Source: Nocardia blacklockiae (GTDB lineage Bacteria; Actinomycetota; Actinomycetes; Mycobacteriales; Mycobacteriaceae). Taken from it: a stretch of DNA of 64,000 nucleotides. Under the pieces are notes generated by a model. That model was not told the DNA's origin, ran no database searches, and saw only the letters and a program-made list of their open reading frames with translations. The position numbers and the translations under genes are program-made. Position 1 is the stretch's first letter; each line of letters begins with the position of its first letter. This document shows positions 1 through 8,756 of this stretch, piece after piece. The DNA lies in contig NZ_JADLRJ010000003.1 in the NCBI RefSeq assembly GCF_015477355.1, positions 620,001 to 684,000 on the forward strand, written 5' to 3'.

Positions 1-1
1 G

Positions 2-544
2 GCCGCCCGGTACGAACGGACCGTCGCGGCCGAACCGGAACTCACCCGGCGCTTCGCCGAACCCCTCGTCGCGCCCGCGCCGCCGCGCGACGCCTACGCC
101 GATCCCGCGCCCGAAGAACTGTCACCGCGCGAAACCGTCGGCGCCCAGCAACATTTCACGCCGAGCCCGCCGCAGTGGGAGAACGCGCGGGTGATCGTCG
201 CGGCGGCGCGCGAGCGGGCGCTGCCGGTGTACGCGGCGGTGATCGCGCTGGCCACCGCGCTCCAGGAATCGCTGCTCGAGAATCTGACCGTGCCCGTCGA
301 CGCCGACTCGCTGGGGTTGTTCCAGCAGCGACCCTCGACCGGCTGGGGTCTGCCGGAGCAGCTGACCGACCCGGCCTACGCTGCCGGGGCCTTCCTCGAC
401 GCACTGACCGCCGGGGTGCCGGACTACCCCGAGCTACCGCTGTGGCAGTCGGCGCAGGAGACCCAGGCCTCGGCGTTCCCGCTGGCCTACGCGCAGTGGG
501 AGGAGCAGGCCGCGGCCATGGTCGGCGACATTCTCGCCGAGTGA
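2..544 (+). CDS. Lytic-transglycosylase-like cell-wall protein, 3' end only
   Basis: The reading frame is open from the left edge, so only the last 180 residues are present. The C-terminal half carries the pattern VIVAAARERALP...ALATALQESLL...SLGLFQQRPSTGWG. Actinobacterial proteins with a lysozyme/transglycosylase-like fold show this pattern (an ALQES catalytic-Glu region followed by LGLFQQRP). The upstream part is rich in Pro, Ala and Glu and looks like a linker. The likely role is peptidoglycan-associated hydrolysis or a cell-wall-binding accessory. The start and any signal peptide lie outside the window, so export cannot be judged. Confidence 0.55.
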   Translation, partial: AARYERTVAAEPELTRRFAEPLVAPAPPRDAYADPAPEELSPRETVGAQQHFTPSPPQWENARVIVAAARERALPVYAAVIALATALQESLLENLTVPVDADSLGLFQQRPSTGWGLPEQLTDPAYAAGAFLDALTAGVPDYPELPLWQSAQETQASAFPLAYAQWEEQAAAMVGDILAE

Positions 545-855
545 ACCGGATGCGTTGTGCGGCAGAATCGTTCGCCGGTACGTTCCGGACCGGGCGAACC
601 GCGCCCCGCAGCTTTCTTTCCGCAAATCGACCATCGCCGCTGCGTGTTCGGTGCCGAGACTGTTTCTCTCGCACCGAAGATCAACAACCGCGCAGGTGAG
701 AGCTGACCTTGTCGACGCTCCGCCGACTCCCTCGAGACCGGCGGTCCTGCGGACAACCACTTGTCCGGTGGTTGGCAATTTCTCAGCACAATGGTTGCCT
801 GGATCGAGTTCGGATCACGGTTCGGTTGCGGTTCGTCGATCGAGGTGGGACGTTG
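545..855. other. Gene-free leader region of the first Hsp70-like gene
   Basis: I see no convincing coding sequence here. The only structured part is a pair of overlapping dyads shortly before the next gene, listed separately. Confidence 0.4.
751..774. promoter_or_regulatory. Two overlapping inverted repeats upstream of the Hsp70-like gene
   Basis: GGACAA-CCAC-TTGTCC (6-bp arms, 4-nt spacer) overlaps CAACCAC-TTGTCCG-GTGGTTG (7-bp arms, 7-nt spacer). The two dyads share bases, so in RNA they would form mutually exclusive stems and in DNA they could be a repressor site. They end about 80 bp before the ATG of the Hsp70-like gene. Function is unknown. Confidence 0.35.
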
Positions 856-2004
856 ATGCGGGTTGGGCTCGGAGTCAGTATCGGCACGGTCAATACGGTG
901 TGCGCCGTGGAGGGCGGGATCGGCGGCAGAAAGGGGTCGGCCCGCCGCGCGAGCGGCCCGCCCGCGACCTGGCGCACCACGCTCACCTTCGACAGCACCG
1001 GCGCCGCGCGGGTCGGCCGCATCCCCAGACACGGCCGCGCCATCACCGATTTCGCCGACCTGACCCAGCGCTCGGCCCCGACCGCGCGGGTCGGCCACCG
1101 CGCGCTGTCGGCCGCCGACCTGGTGGCGACGGTCGCGGCCAGCGTGCTGACCGACGTGCGCGGCGCGGAACCCGCTCCGGAGGACGGCATTACGGTCACG
1201 CACCCGGCCGGATATCCGCGGCGCCGGGTCGACGAACTGCGCGCGGCGCTGGACGCCGTCGGCCTGGAGCGCGCGATGCTCGCCGCCGAGCCCGTCGCCG
1301 CGACGGCCTGGCTGGAGGACGCCTGCGGCCCCCTCATGCCCGGCCTGGCGCTGGTCTACGACCTGGGCGGGTCCGGTCTGCGGGTCACCCTCGTGCGGGT
1401 CGGCGCGGGCAGCCCCGGCAATCCCGTCGTCGGAGAGTCGTTGCGCTCCACCGAGTTCGGCGGCCGCGCGTTCGGCGCGCAAATGACCGGTTCCGCGTGG
1501 CGATCGGCGGCGAATCCGGACGCCGACACCGACACCGTGATCACCGAGCGCCGCCGCGCCCATGTGCGCAAATCGCTTGAGGTCGTGTATCGGTGCCTGC
1601 GCGTCGCCGACGTCACGATGGCCGACGTCGACCGCGTCCTGGTCATCGGCGGCGCGGCTCGCCCGCCCGAGGTGGCGGGCGTTCTCGCCGACGCGCTCGC
1701 CCGCCCGGTGATCGTGGCGCCCGACCCGGAACGCACGGTCGCCGAGGGCGCGGCCATTCTCGCCCGGCGCGCCGCCGAGGAGGAGTTCGGCGTCGTTGGC
1801 CCGCGCCGGAGCTGGTGGAGTTCCGGCCAGTCCCGCATCGGCCGCGCGGGCGCGCTGCTGCCCGGCCGACGCCTGACCCGCGCGGCGGTGACCGCGACAT
1901 TGGTGGCCGCGGGGGCGCTGTTCGCGGCCACGGCGGTGGCCGGCGACGAGGCCAGCATCGGCGCCATCACGGCCGATTCCTGCCTGATTCATCTGTACCG
2001 CTGA
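856..2004 (+). CDS. Hsp70-like ATPase with C-terminal membrane anchor
   Basis: This is a 382-residue actin/Hsp70-fold protein. The phosphate-1 loop reads GVSIGTVNT, the phosphate-2 loop VYDLGGSGLRVTLV, and the adenosine motif VLVIGGAARPPEV. DnaK has Asp in the phosphate-1 loop (GIDLGTTNS); here that position is Ser. No substrate-binding domain follows. About 45 residues from the end a hydrophobic segment (AAVTATLVAAGALFAATAVA) suggests one membrane span with a short outer tail. The ATG was chosen because GAGGTGGGA lies 5 nt upstream and the protein then begins directly with the phosphate loop. It is a paralogue of the protein encoded at 5404-7707. Client or partner is unknown. Confidence 0.75.
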   Translation: MRVGLGVSIGTVNTVCAVEGGIGGRKGSARRASGPPATWRTTLTFDSTGAARVGRIPRHGRAITDFADLTQRSAPTARVGHRALSAADLVATVAASVLTDVRGAEPAPEDGITVTHPAGYPRRRVDELRAALDAVGLERAMLAAEPVAATAWLEDACGPLMPGLALVYDLGGSGLRVTLVRVGAGSPGNPVVGESLRSTEFGGRAFGAQMTGSAWRSAANPDADTDTVITERRRAHVRKSLEVVYRCLRVADVTMADVDRVLVIGGAARPPEVAGVLADALARPVIVAPDPERTVAEGAAILARRAAEEEFGVVGPRRSWWSSGQSRIGRAGALLPGRRLTRAAVTATLVAAGALFAATAVAGDEASIGAITADSCLIHLYR

Positions 2005-2187
2005 AACTTTCGAAGATCACCACCGTGTGACGCCTCGTCATGTGAGGTACTCGGTGAACGTGATCCGAGACACGGTACTGCGGGGTAGGGGTTCGGCGAT
2101 GCCGCCCTGGCCTGCGCGGGGACGTCACACTGACGGATCTTCGGTGTACAAATGTGCACTCGATTCCGACTCGGTGCGTCCTCGCTA

Positions 2188-2228
2188 TTGACCATCTCGG
2201 GTGTTGGTGTAACTATGGGACACAGTTA
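2188..2228 (+). promoter_or_regulatory. Promoter with dyad operator for the diiron oxygenase operon
   Basis: TTGACC (2188-2193) and TAACTA (2210-2215) are spaced 16 bp apart, like a sigma-70-type promoter. The -10 overlaps an inverted repeat, TAACT-N9-AGTTA (2210-2228), placed 20-40 bp before the start codon. A repressor bound there would block initiation. No regulator gene lies next to it. Confidence 0.5.
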
Positions 2229-2249
2229 GTAGTGCGAGATGGAGAGGCT

Positions 2250-3263
2250 GTGACGACGATGTCTGTTGCCGCGACGCCCGACGTCGACCCCGTGGTCGCC
2301 CAGGCTCAGGAGTACGCGCAGAAGTTGATGCTGCTGTCCGAGGGCTCGGTCAACAAGCATTTCGACCCCTTCGAGGACATCGACTGGGACAACCCCGACT
2401 TCGCCGCCGACGCCGGCGAGGAGCGCTGGGTGCTGCCGGTATCCGGTGACGTTCTCGGCCGCCACCCCTGGTATCAGGCGCAGCCGCTGGAGCGCAAGAT
2501 CGCCATCGGCAAGTATCGCCAGGCCAATGTCGCCAAGGTGGGCCTGCAGTTCGAGTCCATCCTGATCAGCGGCATGGTGACGCACAACTTCGGGCTGCCC
2601 AACGGCTCGCCGGAGTTCCGGTACTGCTCCCACGAGATGATCGAGGAGCACAACCACACCCTGATGTTCCAGGAGATGGTCAACCGGATCGGCCTGGACG
2701 TGCCGGGCATGGGCCCGCTGGTCAGCAAGTTCAAGTACCTCGGCGCGCCGGTGGCCGCGAAGTTCCCCAACCTGTTCTTCATGGCCGTGCTCGCCGGCGA
2801 GGAGCCGATCGACCACATCCAGAAGGCGATCCTGCGCTCGGGCGAGGAAATTCACCCGATCATGCGCGGCGTCATGGCCATTCACGTGGCCGAGGAGGCG
2901 CGGCACATCTCCTTCGCACACGAGTTCCTCAAGACTCACGTGCCGGAGACGTCCAAGGCGAACAAGTTCGCGCTGTCGCTGCTGATGCCGATCGTGATGT
3001 GGATCCTGGGCCGTTCGATCTACACCCCGCCGCGGTCGTTCTGGAAGGAATTCGACATTCCGGACTACGTGCGCAAGGAGCTGTTCTACGGCACCAAGGA
3101 AGCCAAGCAGGAGTTCAGCGACTTCTTCGGTGACGTGCGCGCGCTGGCCAAGGACATCGGCTTGATGAACCCGATCGCCAAGACCGTGTGGAAGCTGCTG
3201 AAGATCGACGGGCACACCACCCGGTACCGCTCGGAGCCGCTGCGCGCCGCGCGGGCCGGCTGA
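2250..3263 (+). CDS. AurF-like diiron oxygenase
   Basis: This 337-residue protein is of the AurF family (non-haem diiron N-oxygenases such as p-aminobenzoate N-oxygenase). Its candidate iron ligands match the family spacing: Glu102, Glu133-x2-His136, Glu183/184 and His212-x3-Glu216-x2-His219. The GTG start follows GGAGAGG; an ATG nine bases further in is possible. The gene is followed after 13 nt by a ferredoxin/ferredoxin-NADP reductase gene, so electrons very likely come from that partner. The same pair occurs in M. tuberculosis (Rv0885-fprB, from memory). The substrate cannot be read from the sequence, and simple arylamine oxidation is only one option. Confidence 0.8.
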   Translation: MTTMSVAATPDVDPVVAQAQEYAQKLMLLSEGSVNKHFDPFEDIDWDNPDFAADAGEERWVLPVSGDVLGRHPWYQAQPLERKIAIGKYRQANVAKVGLQFESILISGMVTHNFGLPNGSPEFRYCSHEMIEEHNHTLMFQEMVNRIGLDVPGMGPLVSKFKYLGAPVAAKFPNLFFMAVLAGEEPIDHIQKAILRSGEEIHPIMRGVMAIHVAEEARHISFAHEFLKTHVPETSKANKFALSLLMPIVMWILGRSIYTPPRSFWKEFDIPDYVRKELFYGTKEAKQEFSDFFGDVRALAKDIGLMNPIAKTVWKLLKIDGHTTRYRSEPLRAARAG

Positions 3264-3276
3264 GCGGCGGACCGCG

Positions 3277-4863
3277 ATGCCCTACGTGGTCACGCAGTCG
3301 TGTTGCAGCGACGCCTCCTGCGTGTACGCCTGCCCGGTCAACTGCATCCACCCGACTCCCGACGAGCCGGACTTCCTGACCGCGGAGATGCTCTACGTCG
3401 ACCCGCAGGCGTGCGTCGACTGCGGCGCCTGCGCGTCGGCCTGCCCGGTGGACGCGATCACCTCGTCGAAGAAGCTCACCGACGAGCAGAAGCCGTTCAT
3501 CGAGATCAACGCCGACTTCTACCGCCAGGCCCGGCCGCGGCCGGTGCTGGCCAAGCCGATCCCCGCGCCGGTCGTCGAGGCCGGGCGGGGCGCGCTGCGG
3601 GTGGCGATCGTCGGCTCGGGCCCGTCGGCGATGTACGCCGCCGACGAGCTGCTGACCCAGCCGGGCGTCACGGTGACGGTCTTCGACCGGCTGCCGGTGC
3701 CCTACGGCCTGGCCCGGCACGGCGTCGCGCCCGATCACGCCCGCACCCGGCAGGTGAGCCGACTGTTCGACGTCATCTCGGCCCAGCCCGGTTTCGGGTC
3801 GTACCTGAATGTGGCCGTGGGCGAGCACGTCTCGCACGCCGAGCTGCTCGACCACTTCCACGCGGTGGTGTACGCGGTCGGCGCCTCGGCCGATCGCAAG
3901 CTCGGGATTCCCGGTGAGGGCCTGCCCGGCAGCGTGTCCGCCACCGAGTTCGTGGCCTGGTACAACGGGCATCCCGACCACGCCGGCCGGGAGTTCGACC
4001 TGTCGCAGCGGCGGGCGGTGATCGTCGGCAACGGCAATGTCGCGCTCGACGTCGCCCGGATTCTCACCGTGGACCCCGAGACGCTGGCCGGCACGGACGT
4101 GTCGCCCGCGGCGCTGCGGGCGTTGCGGCACAGCAAGATCGAGGAAGTGGTCGTCGTCGGACGCCGCGGTCCCGCCGAATCGGCGTTCACCGTGCCGGAA
4201 TTCGTGGGCCTGCTCGGCGCGGACGTCGACATCGTCGTGGAAGGCGAAGTGCCCGAGGCGGTTCCGGGGCTGCCGCAGAAGGTGGAGCAGAAGCTGCGCC
4301 TGCTGCGCGGGGTGGCCGAGCGGCCGACCGGCGCCCGCAAGCGCATCGTGTTCCGGTACCTGTCGTCGCCGGTCGCGCTGGCCGGGACGGACCGCGTCAC
4401 CGGAATCGAGCTGGAGCGCAACGAACTTCGCACCGACGCGGACGGCACCGTGCGCGCCGCCGGTACCGGTGAGGTCGAAACCCTCGACACCGGACTGGTG
4501 CTCACCTCCGTCGGCTATCGCGGGGTGGCGCTGCCCGGACTCCCGTTCGACGAGCGCGCGAACGTGATCCCGAACCAGGAGGGCCGGGTGCTGGACGCGC
4601 CCGGCGGCACGGTGGTCCCCGCGACCTACGTGACCGGCTGGATCAAGCGCGGGCCGACCGGCTTCATCGGCACCAACAAGTCCTGTGCGCAGCAGACGAT
4701 CCGGCAGCTGGTCGACGACTTCAACGCGGGGCGGCTGGCTACGCCGCGCGGTGGTGCGGCCGATCTCGATCGGCTGATCGAGACCCGCAATCCGGCGGCC
4801 GTGCGCGGCGGTGCCGTCGCCGACCGGCCGTGGTGGAAGCGCAAGCTGCTCGCTCGCGCCTGA
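3277..4863 (+). CDS. fprB: FprB-type ferredoxin/ferredoxin-NADP reductase fusion
   Basis: This 528-residue fusion has an N-terminal 7Fe/8Fe-type ferredoxin domain with cysteines 9/10, 15, 19, 23 and 46, 49, 52, 56. An adrenodoxin-reductase-like FAD/NADPH module follows (FAD loop VAIVGSGPSAMYAA near residue 110; NADP loop VIVGNGNVALDVAR near 250; C-terminal GPTGFIGTNK). It transfers electrons from NADPH through FAD to iron-sulfur clusters. It is co-transcribed with the diiron oxygenase 13 nt upstream and is its probable reductase. The length is close to the mycobacterial FprB. A strong hairpin follows the stop. Confidence 0.9.
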   Translation: MPYVVTQSCCSDASCVYACPVNCIHPTPDEPDFLTAEMLYVDPQACVDCGACASACPVDAITSSKKLTDEQKPFIEINADFYRQARPRPVLAKPIPAPVVEAGRGALRVAIVGSGPSAMYAADELLTQPGVTVTVFDRLPVPYGLARHGVAPDHARTRQVSRLFDVISAQPGFGSYLNVAVGEHVSHAELLDHFHAVVYAVGASADRKLGIPGEGLPGSVSATEFVAWYNGHPDHAGREFDLSQRRAVIVGNGNVALDVARILTVDPETLAGTDVSPAALRALRHSKIEEVVVVGRRGPAESAFTVPEFVGLLGADVDIVVEGEVPEAVPGLPQKVEQKLRLLRGVAERPTGARKRIVFRYLSSPVALAGTDRVTGIELERNELRTDADGTVRAAGTGEVETLDTGLVLTSVGYRGVALPGLPFDERANVIPNQEGRVLDAPGGTVVPATYVTGWIKRGPTGFIGTNKSCAQQTIRQLVDDFNAGRLATPRGGAADLDRLIETRNPAAVRGGAVADRPWWKRKLLARA

Positions 4864-4874
4864 CCGCTGCTCGC

Positions 4875-4920
4875 GAACGCGCCCGGTTCCGCTTCCTCAG
4901 GAGCGGAGCCGGGCGCGTTC
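4875..4920 (+). terminator. Hairpin terminator after fprB
   Basis: An 18-bp stem (GAACGCGCCCGGTTCCGC paired with 4903-4920, one G-U pair) with a 10-nt loop starts 11 nt after the fprB stop. There is no T-run, as is common in actinobacteria. Confidence 0.7.
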
Positions 4921-5403
4921 GTCGTTGCCGGGCTTCGATTCCCGGGCAGGGCGCTGTCCATTGGGTGTGAGTGGGCCTGGGGCATGGGGAATTCGGAAGT
5001 ACCGAGCGGTTCGTTCGGGTTGGGGGATCTGCCGGAATTGCGGCGGCGAGGCAGGGCGGCAACCTTCCAGCCATTCGGAATGTGCGGGTGGTATTCGGGT
5101 TTCGGGTGATCGTTTGCGGCGCGCTACAGCACACCGGTCGGTATGTCGGGAAGATTACTGAAAGGTAGCCAGTTTTCACCCCGACTTGTCGGTTCTTGTC
5201 GGATCCGAAACCCGTTCGGCGACTTGGACACTGGTCTATCAGGCATTTTGTGTCTTAGACCGGTGGGTATGAAACCTTTTCGGGGCATTCGGTATTCGAA
5301 ATCGACAGGTACCAGCTAACCTGTGTTCGCTGTTTGGTAAACGACCGCGACCACATGGTTCGCTTACGTGAGGCCGTGGTCTCGGTGCGTTGACGGGATA
5401 GCA
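4921..5403. other. Gene-free region before the second Hsp70-like gene
   Basis: No convincing gene. It is less GC-rich than its surroundings near 5220-5350. It contains a wide dyad GGTCTA (5233-5238)/TAGACC (5256-5261) and ACAGGT (5305-5310)/ACCTGT (5319-5324). These may be regulatory for the following gene; no -10/-35 pair stands out clearly. Confidence 0.35.
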
Positions 5404-7707
5404 ATGACTGTTGGCTTCGGCATGAGCATCGGCACAGTGAACTCCGTGTGGGCGGTCGCCAGCGAGCGCGATCGGCCCGCCGTGCGTGTGCGCCGCACGG
5501 CCGTCACCTTCGACAGCGCCGGTGGTCCGCGGATGGGGTCGCTGCCCCGATTCGCCCCTGTGGTCACGGATTTCGCCGATCTCACGCGGCACGTGGAGCC
5601 GGTCATCGTGGGCGGCCGGATCTGGACGCAGGCGGATCTGGTGGCCGCGGTGGTCGCGTGCCTGCTCGATGCCGACGAGCCGGCCGCGGGTCCCGTCGCC
5701 ACCTATCCCGCGAGTTATACCGAGCGCCAGCTGTCGCCGCTGCGGCACGCGCTGGAGAAAGCGGGCGCCGCCGATGTGACGCTGATGCCGGAAGCGGTCG
5801 CGGCGGTGGAATGGCTCGACGCCGAGCACGGCGTGTCCGAGAACGGCATCACGCTGGTCTACGACCTCGGGGGCAACACCCTCGATGTCGCGGTCGTACG
5901 CACTGAGGGGGATCGCGACAAGCGTGGCGTGCTCGGCAAACCGGTGCGTTCCCACGAGTACGGTGGCCGCCCGCTGGGCACCGTGCTCGCCCGGTACGCG
6001 CGGGCCCTCGCTCCCGGCGTGCCGACGCCGGTGTCGAAGGTGGTCCCGGTCGACGACACCAGCCGATTACGCACCTGGACGGTGCGCAATTCCCTGCGCC
6101 TGGTACGCAAGTGCGTGTACGGGGCGGGGCTCACGCTGGGCGAGATCGACCGGGTCCTGCTCGTCGGTGGCGCGGCCCGGCCGCCGGAGGTGGCGCGGGT
6201 GCTGAGCGAACTCGGGCGGCCGGTGGTGATGTCGCAGGACCCGGCGCACACCGCGGCCGTCGGCGCGGCGCTCGCCGCCGCCCGCGCGGCCGATCCGGGC
6301 ACCAACCTGGGGCGGTACGCACGAGGCGCCGCGGTGATCTCCAGCGCGGCCGTCGCCTCCGCGGTGGCCATGTCGGCGGCCTCCATGCTCGGCGGCGGGC
6401 CGATCGGAACCGACGGCCCCGCACTGGAATTCGCGCCCGCCCTGGCCGGTCCCGCGCAGGGCGCCCGCGGCCAGTTCCGTGATGTGCGGCTGTTCGAGAG
6501 CCTCGAGTCCGCGCCCGGATTACCGGCCGGCGCGGACGGATTGCTCTCGCCGTCGTCCCTGGCGCGCCCCAAAATCGCTGTGGGACAAGCGGTCGCCGCC
6601 GTCGCCGGGTCCGCGGCGGCGGTGGAGCGCGCCGTCCGCGTCCACGGGCCGGGTACCCACTGCGATCCCGTGGACCGCCGAACGCTCTCCACCTACGCCA
6701 ACCCGGCCCGCTTCACCAACCCCCTCCCGTTCTCGACCTCGGCCGCGTCGGTCGGCGGCATCCCCTCGGTCAGTCTCCCGGGCTCGTGGGGTTCGTCCCC
6801 CTCCGGGACGGCCTCACCCAACCCCGACATCGGGCCCGCCCCGTCGATGCGCCTACCCGGCGGGTCGCTGTCTCGGCCGACCGACGGTGCGTCCGGCACC
6901 GGCACCGGTTGGGCCGACGGAAGCCCTTCCGGCACACCGATATCCGGGAGCCTCGGCGGTTCCCCGGGGACCGGGACGGCAGGCGGAGTCTCCGGTGGTT
7001 CCGGGGGTGTCAGTGCCTGGCCGGGCACCGGCGGCACGGGAACCGGGACCGGCACCGCCGGTGGCACGGGTTCCGGGAGTGGTGCCAGCACCGGTGGTGT
7101 GGGCGGCACGGGCACGGGTGTAGGCGCAGGTACGGGCACGGCTGTGGGCGCGGGCTCCGGAACAGGCGCCGGTGCGGGCGGGACCGGTACCGGTGGAAGT
7201 CCCGGCGTCGGCGGGTCCACCCAAGGCAGCGGAACCGATTCCGGCGCAAGCGCATCCAGTGGCACCGCTTCCGGCGGAAGCACATCTGGTGGTACCGGTT
7301 CTGGCGGAAGCGCCTCTAGTGGCGCCGGTTCCGGCGGAAGCGCCTCTGGTGGTACCGGTTCTGGCGGAAGCGCCTCTGGTGGTTCCGGTTCCGGCGGAAA
7401 CGCATCCGGCGGCACCACTTCCGGCGGCAACTCCTCGACCGCGGGAAGCGCCGGCGGTTCGGGAGGTTCCGGCGCTTCGTCCGCGGGCGATCACTCGGGC
7501 GGCTCCGGAGGTTCCTCCGGCGCATCCTCTTCCGGACGAGGCTCGTCGTCCGCCGGAACCTCCAGCGGCGGTGGCACTTCTGGCGGAACCTCGAAGGCCG
7601 ACGCGGGCGGCTCCAAGGGGGCGTCGGGCTCCGGCGGCTCCTCGGGCGGATCCGGCGGCGGCTCACACGGCGGGTCCTCCGGCGGTGGCGGCGGCTCCCG
7701 CCGCTGA
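5404..7707 (+). CDS. Hsp70-like ATPase with membrane span and long Gly/Ser-rich tail
   Basis: This 767-residue paralogue of the protein at 856-2004 has an Hsp70-fold head (phosphate-1 GMSIGTVNS, again Ser in place of Asp; phosphate-2 VYDLGGNTLDVAVV; adenosine motif VLLVGGAARPPEV). A hydrophobic segment near residue 320 (AAVISSAAVASAVAMSAASM) comes next. The final part of about 440 residues is a low-complexity Pro/Gly/Ser/Thr tail. No peptide-binding domain is visible. The likely topology is a cytoplasmic ATPase, one span and an outside tail reaching into the wall. The start follows a weak GACGGGAT site and puts the phosphate loop at the N-terminus. A signalling or wall-anchoring role is inferred only. 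Confidence 0.75.
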   Translation: MTVGFGMSIGTVNSVWAVASERDRPAVRVRRTAVTFDSAGGPRMGSLPRFAPVVTDFADLTRHVEPVIVGGRIWTQADLVAAVVACLLDADEPAAGPVATYPASYTERQLSPLRHALEKAGAADVTLMPEAVAAVEWLDAEHGVSENGITLVYDLGGNTLDVAVVRTEGDRDKRGVLGKPVRSHEYGGRPLGTVLARYARALAPGVPTPVSKVVPVDDTSRLRTWTVRNSLRLVRKCVYGAGLTLGEIDRVLLVGGAARPPEVARVLSELGRPVVMSQDPAHTAAVGAALAAARAADPGTNLGRYARGAAVISSAAVASAVAMSAASMLGGGPIGTDGPALEFAPALAGPAQGARGQFRDVRLFESLESAPGLPAGADGLLSPSSLARPKIAVGQAVAAVAGSAAAVERAVRVHGPGTHCDPVDRRTLSTYANPARFTNPLPFSTSAASVGGIPSVSLPGSWGSSPSGTASPNPDIGPAPSMRLPGGSLSRPTDGASGTGTGWADGSPSGTPISGSLGGSPGTGTAGGVSGGSGGVSAWPGTGGTGTGTGTAGGTGSGSGASTGGVGGTGTGVGAGTGTAVGAGSGTGAGAGGTGTGGSPGVGGSTQGSGTDSGASASSGTASGGSTSGGTGSGGSASSGAGSGGSASGGTGSGGSASGGSGSGGNASGGTTSGGNSSTAGSAGGSGGSGASSAGDHSGGSGGSSGASSSGRGSSSAGTSSGGGTSGGTSKADAGGSKGASGSGGSSGGSGGGSHGGSSGGGGGSRR
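7243..7440 (+). repeat. 30-bp (10-residue) tandem repeats in the Gly/Ser tail
   Basis: The tail encodes imperfect tandem copies of a ten-residue unit close to GGSASGGTGS, giving a 30-bp DNA period (TCTGGCGGAAGCGCCTCT recurs). Looser Gly/Thr/Ser repeats extend from about 6900 to the end of the gene. Copy number is likely to vary between strains. Confidence 0.7.
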
Positions 7708-7848
7708 CGCGCCCGGCTTGCCGTGTCTATCGGCCACCGCCGTGCTGGCCCTGTCGGGGGCAGCAGGCCGTGGCGGCGCGTGCGGTGCGCCGCCGCGCGC
7801 TCCGGCGCGATCACCGCACGAAGGGAACCAGCGGGTGCGGGATAGGCG

Positions 7849-8610
7849 CTACTGGGCTGTGAAGCCGCCGTCGATGGCTACCGCCGCGCCCGTGACGAAG
7901 GATGCTTCGTCGCTGAGGAGGTAGGCGCAGAGAGTGGCGATTTCCTCGGGGCGAGCGATGCGGCCGAGGGGGTGGAGGGCGGCGACGGTGGCTTCGCCCT
8001 CGGGGGTGGCGCCCATGGAGGAGCGGAAGGCCGGGGTGTCGACCGCGCCGGATACCAGTGCGTTCACGCGGACTCCCTGCTGGGCGGTCTCCAAGGCGAC
8101 GGCCCGGGTGAGCCCGACCACGCCGTGCTTGGCGGCCACGTACGGGGCCACCGAGCCCATGCCCACCACGCCGAGATTCGACGCGTTGTTGAGGATCGCG
8201 CCGCCGCCGGAGCCGAGGATGGCCGGAACCTGGTGGCGCAGGCCGTAATACACGCCGGTGAGGTTCAGCTCGAGGTCAGCGCGCCAGCCCGCCTCGTCGA
8301 TGTCCTGGATCGGCCCGAAGGCGCTCACCGCGCCCGCGTTGTTGAATGCCGCGTCCAGCCTGCCGAATTCGTCGAGCGCGGTCTGCGTCAACCGGGCCAC
8401 GTCGTCGGCGACGGTGACGTCGGTGGGAACGAAAACCGCACGGCCCCCGGCGGACCGGATCTCCTCGGCCATCCGGTCACCGGACTCCTTGCCGCGCGCG
8501 CCCAGCACCACCGCGCCGCCCTCGGCCGCCACCCGGCGCGCCACCGCCGCCCCGACACCGGAGGTCGCCCCGGTCACCAACACGACCTTCGACTCGAATC
8601 GCTGTTCCAT
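7849..8610 (-). CDS. Short-chain dehydrogenase/reductase
   Basis: This 253-residue classical SDR has the cofactor loop TGATSGVGAAVA near residue 14, the NNAG motif, a catalytic YxxxK (YVAAK) and the C-terminal AVAIDGGF typical of FabG-like enzymes. It reduces or oxidises a carbonyl/alcohol with NAD(P)H. The ATG was chosen because AAAGGAAG lies upstream and the Rossmann start is then close to the N-terminus. The substrate is unknown. It diverges from the AIM24 gene. Confidence 0.8.
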   Translation of the reverse strand: MEQRFESKVVLVTGATSGVGAAVARRVAAEGGAVVLGARGKESGDRMAEEIRSAGGRAVFVPTDVTVADDVARLTQTALDEFGRLDAAFNNAGAVSAFGPIQDIDEAGWRADLELNLTGVYYGLRHQVPAILGSGGGAILNNASNLGVVGMGSVAPYVAAKHGVVGLTRAVALETAQQGVRVNALVSGAVDTPAFRSSMGATPEGEATVAALHPLGRIARPEEIATLCAYLLSDEASFVTGAAVAIDGGFTAQ

Positions 8611-8756
8611 CGTCGATTCACTTCCTTTGCGCTTCTTGGCGTTTCGCTGACAGAACTCAGTCAACCAACGCCGGTGCGCCGAAGCTGGCGGAAACCGGAC
8701 ATCGAGTTGATATGTCATGTATTGTCGGCCGATGTCCCGCGCGCACACTGGAGAGA

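Noticed and set aside
487-1992. Long minus-strand open frame opposite the first Hsp70-like gene
   Set aside because: Low-complexity Arg/Gly/Ala composition caused by GC3 bias; the plus strand carries clear Hsp70 motifs.
4971-5168. Possible 65-residue gene after fprB
   Set aside because: No ribosome site, atypical composition and no recognisable pattern.
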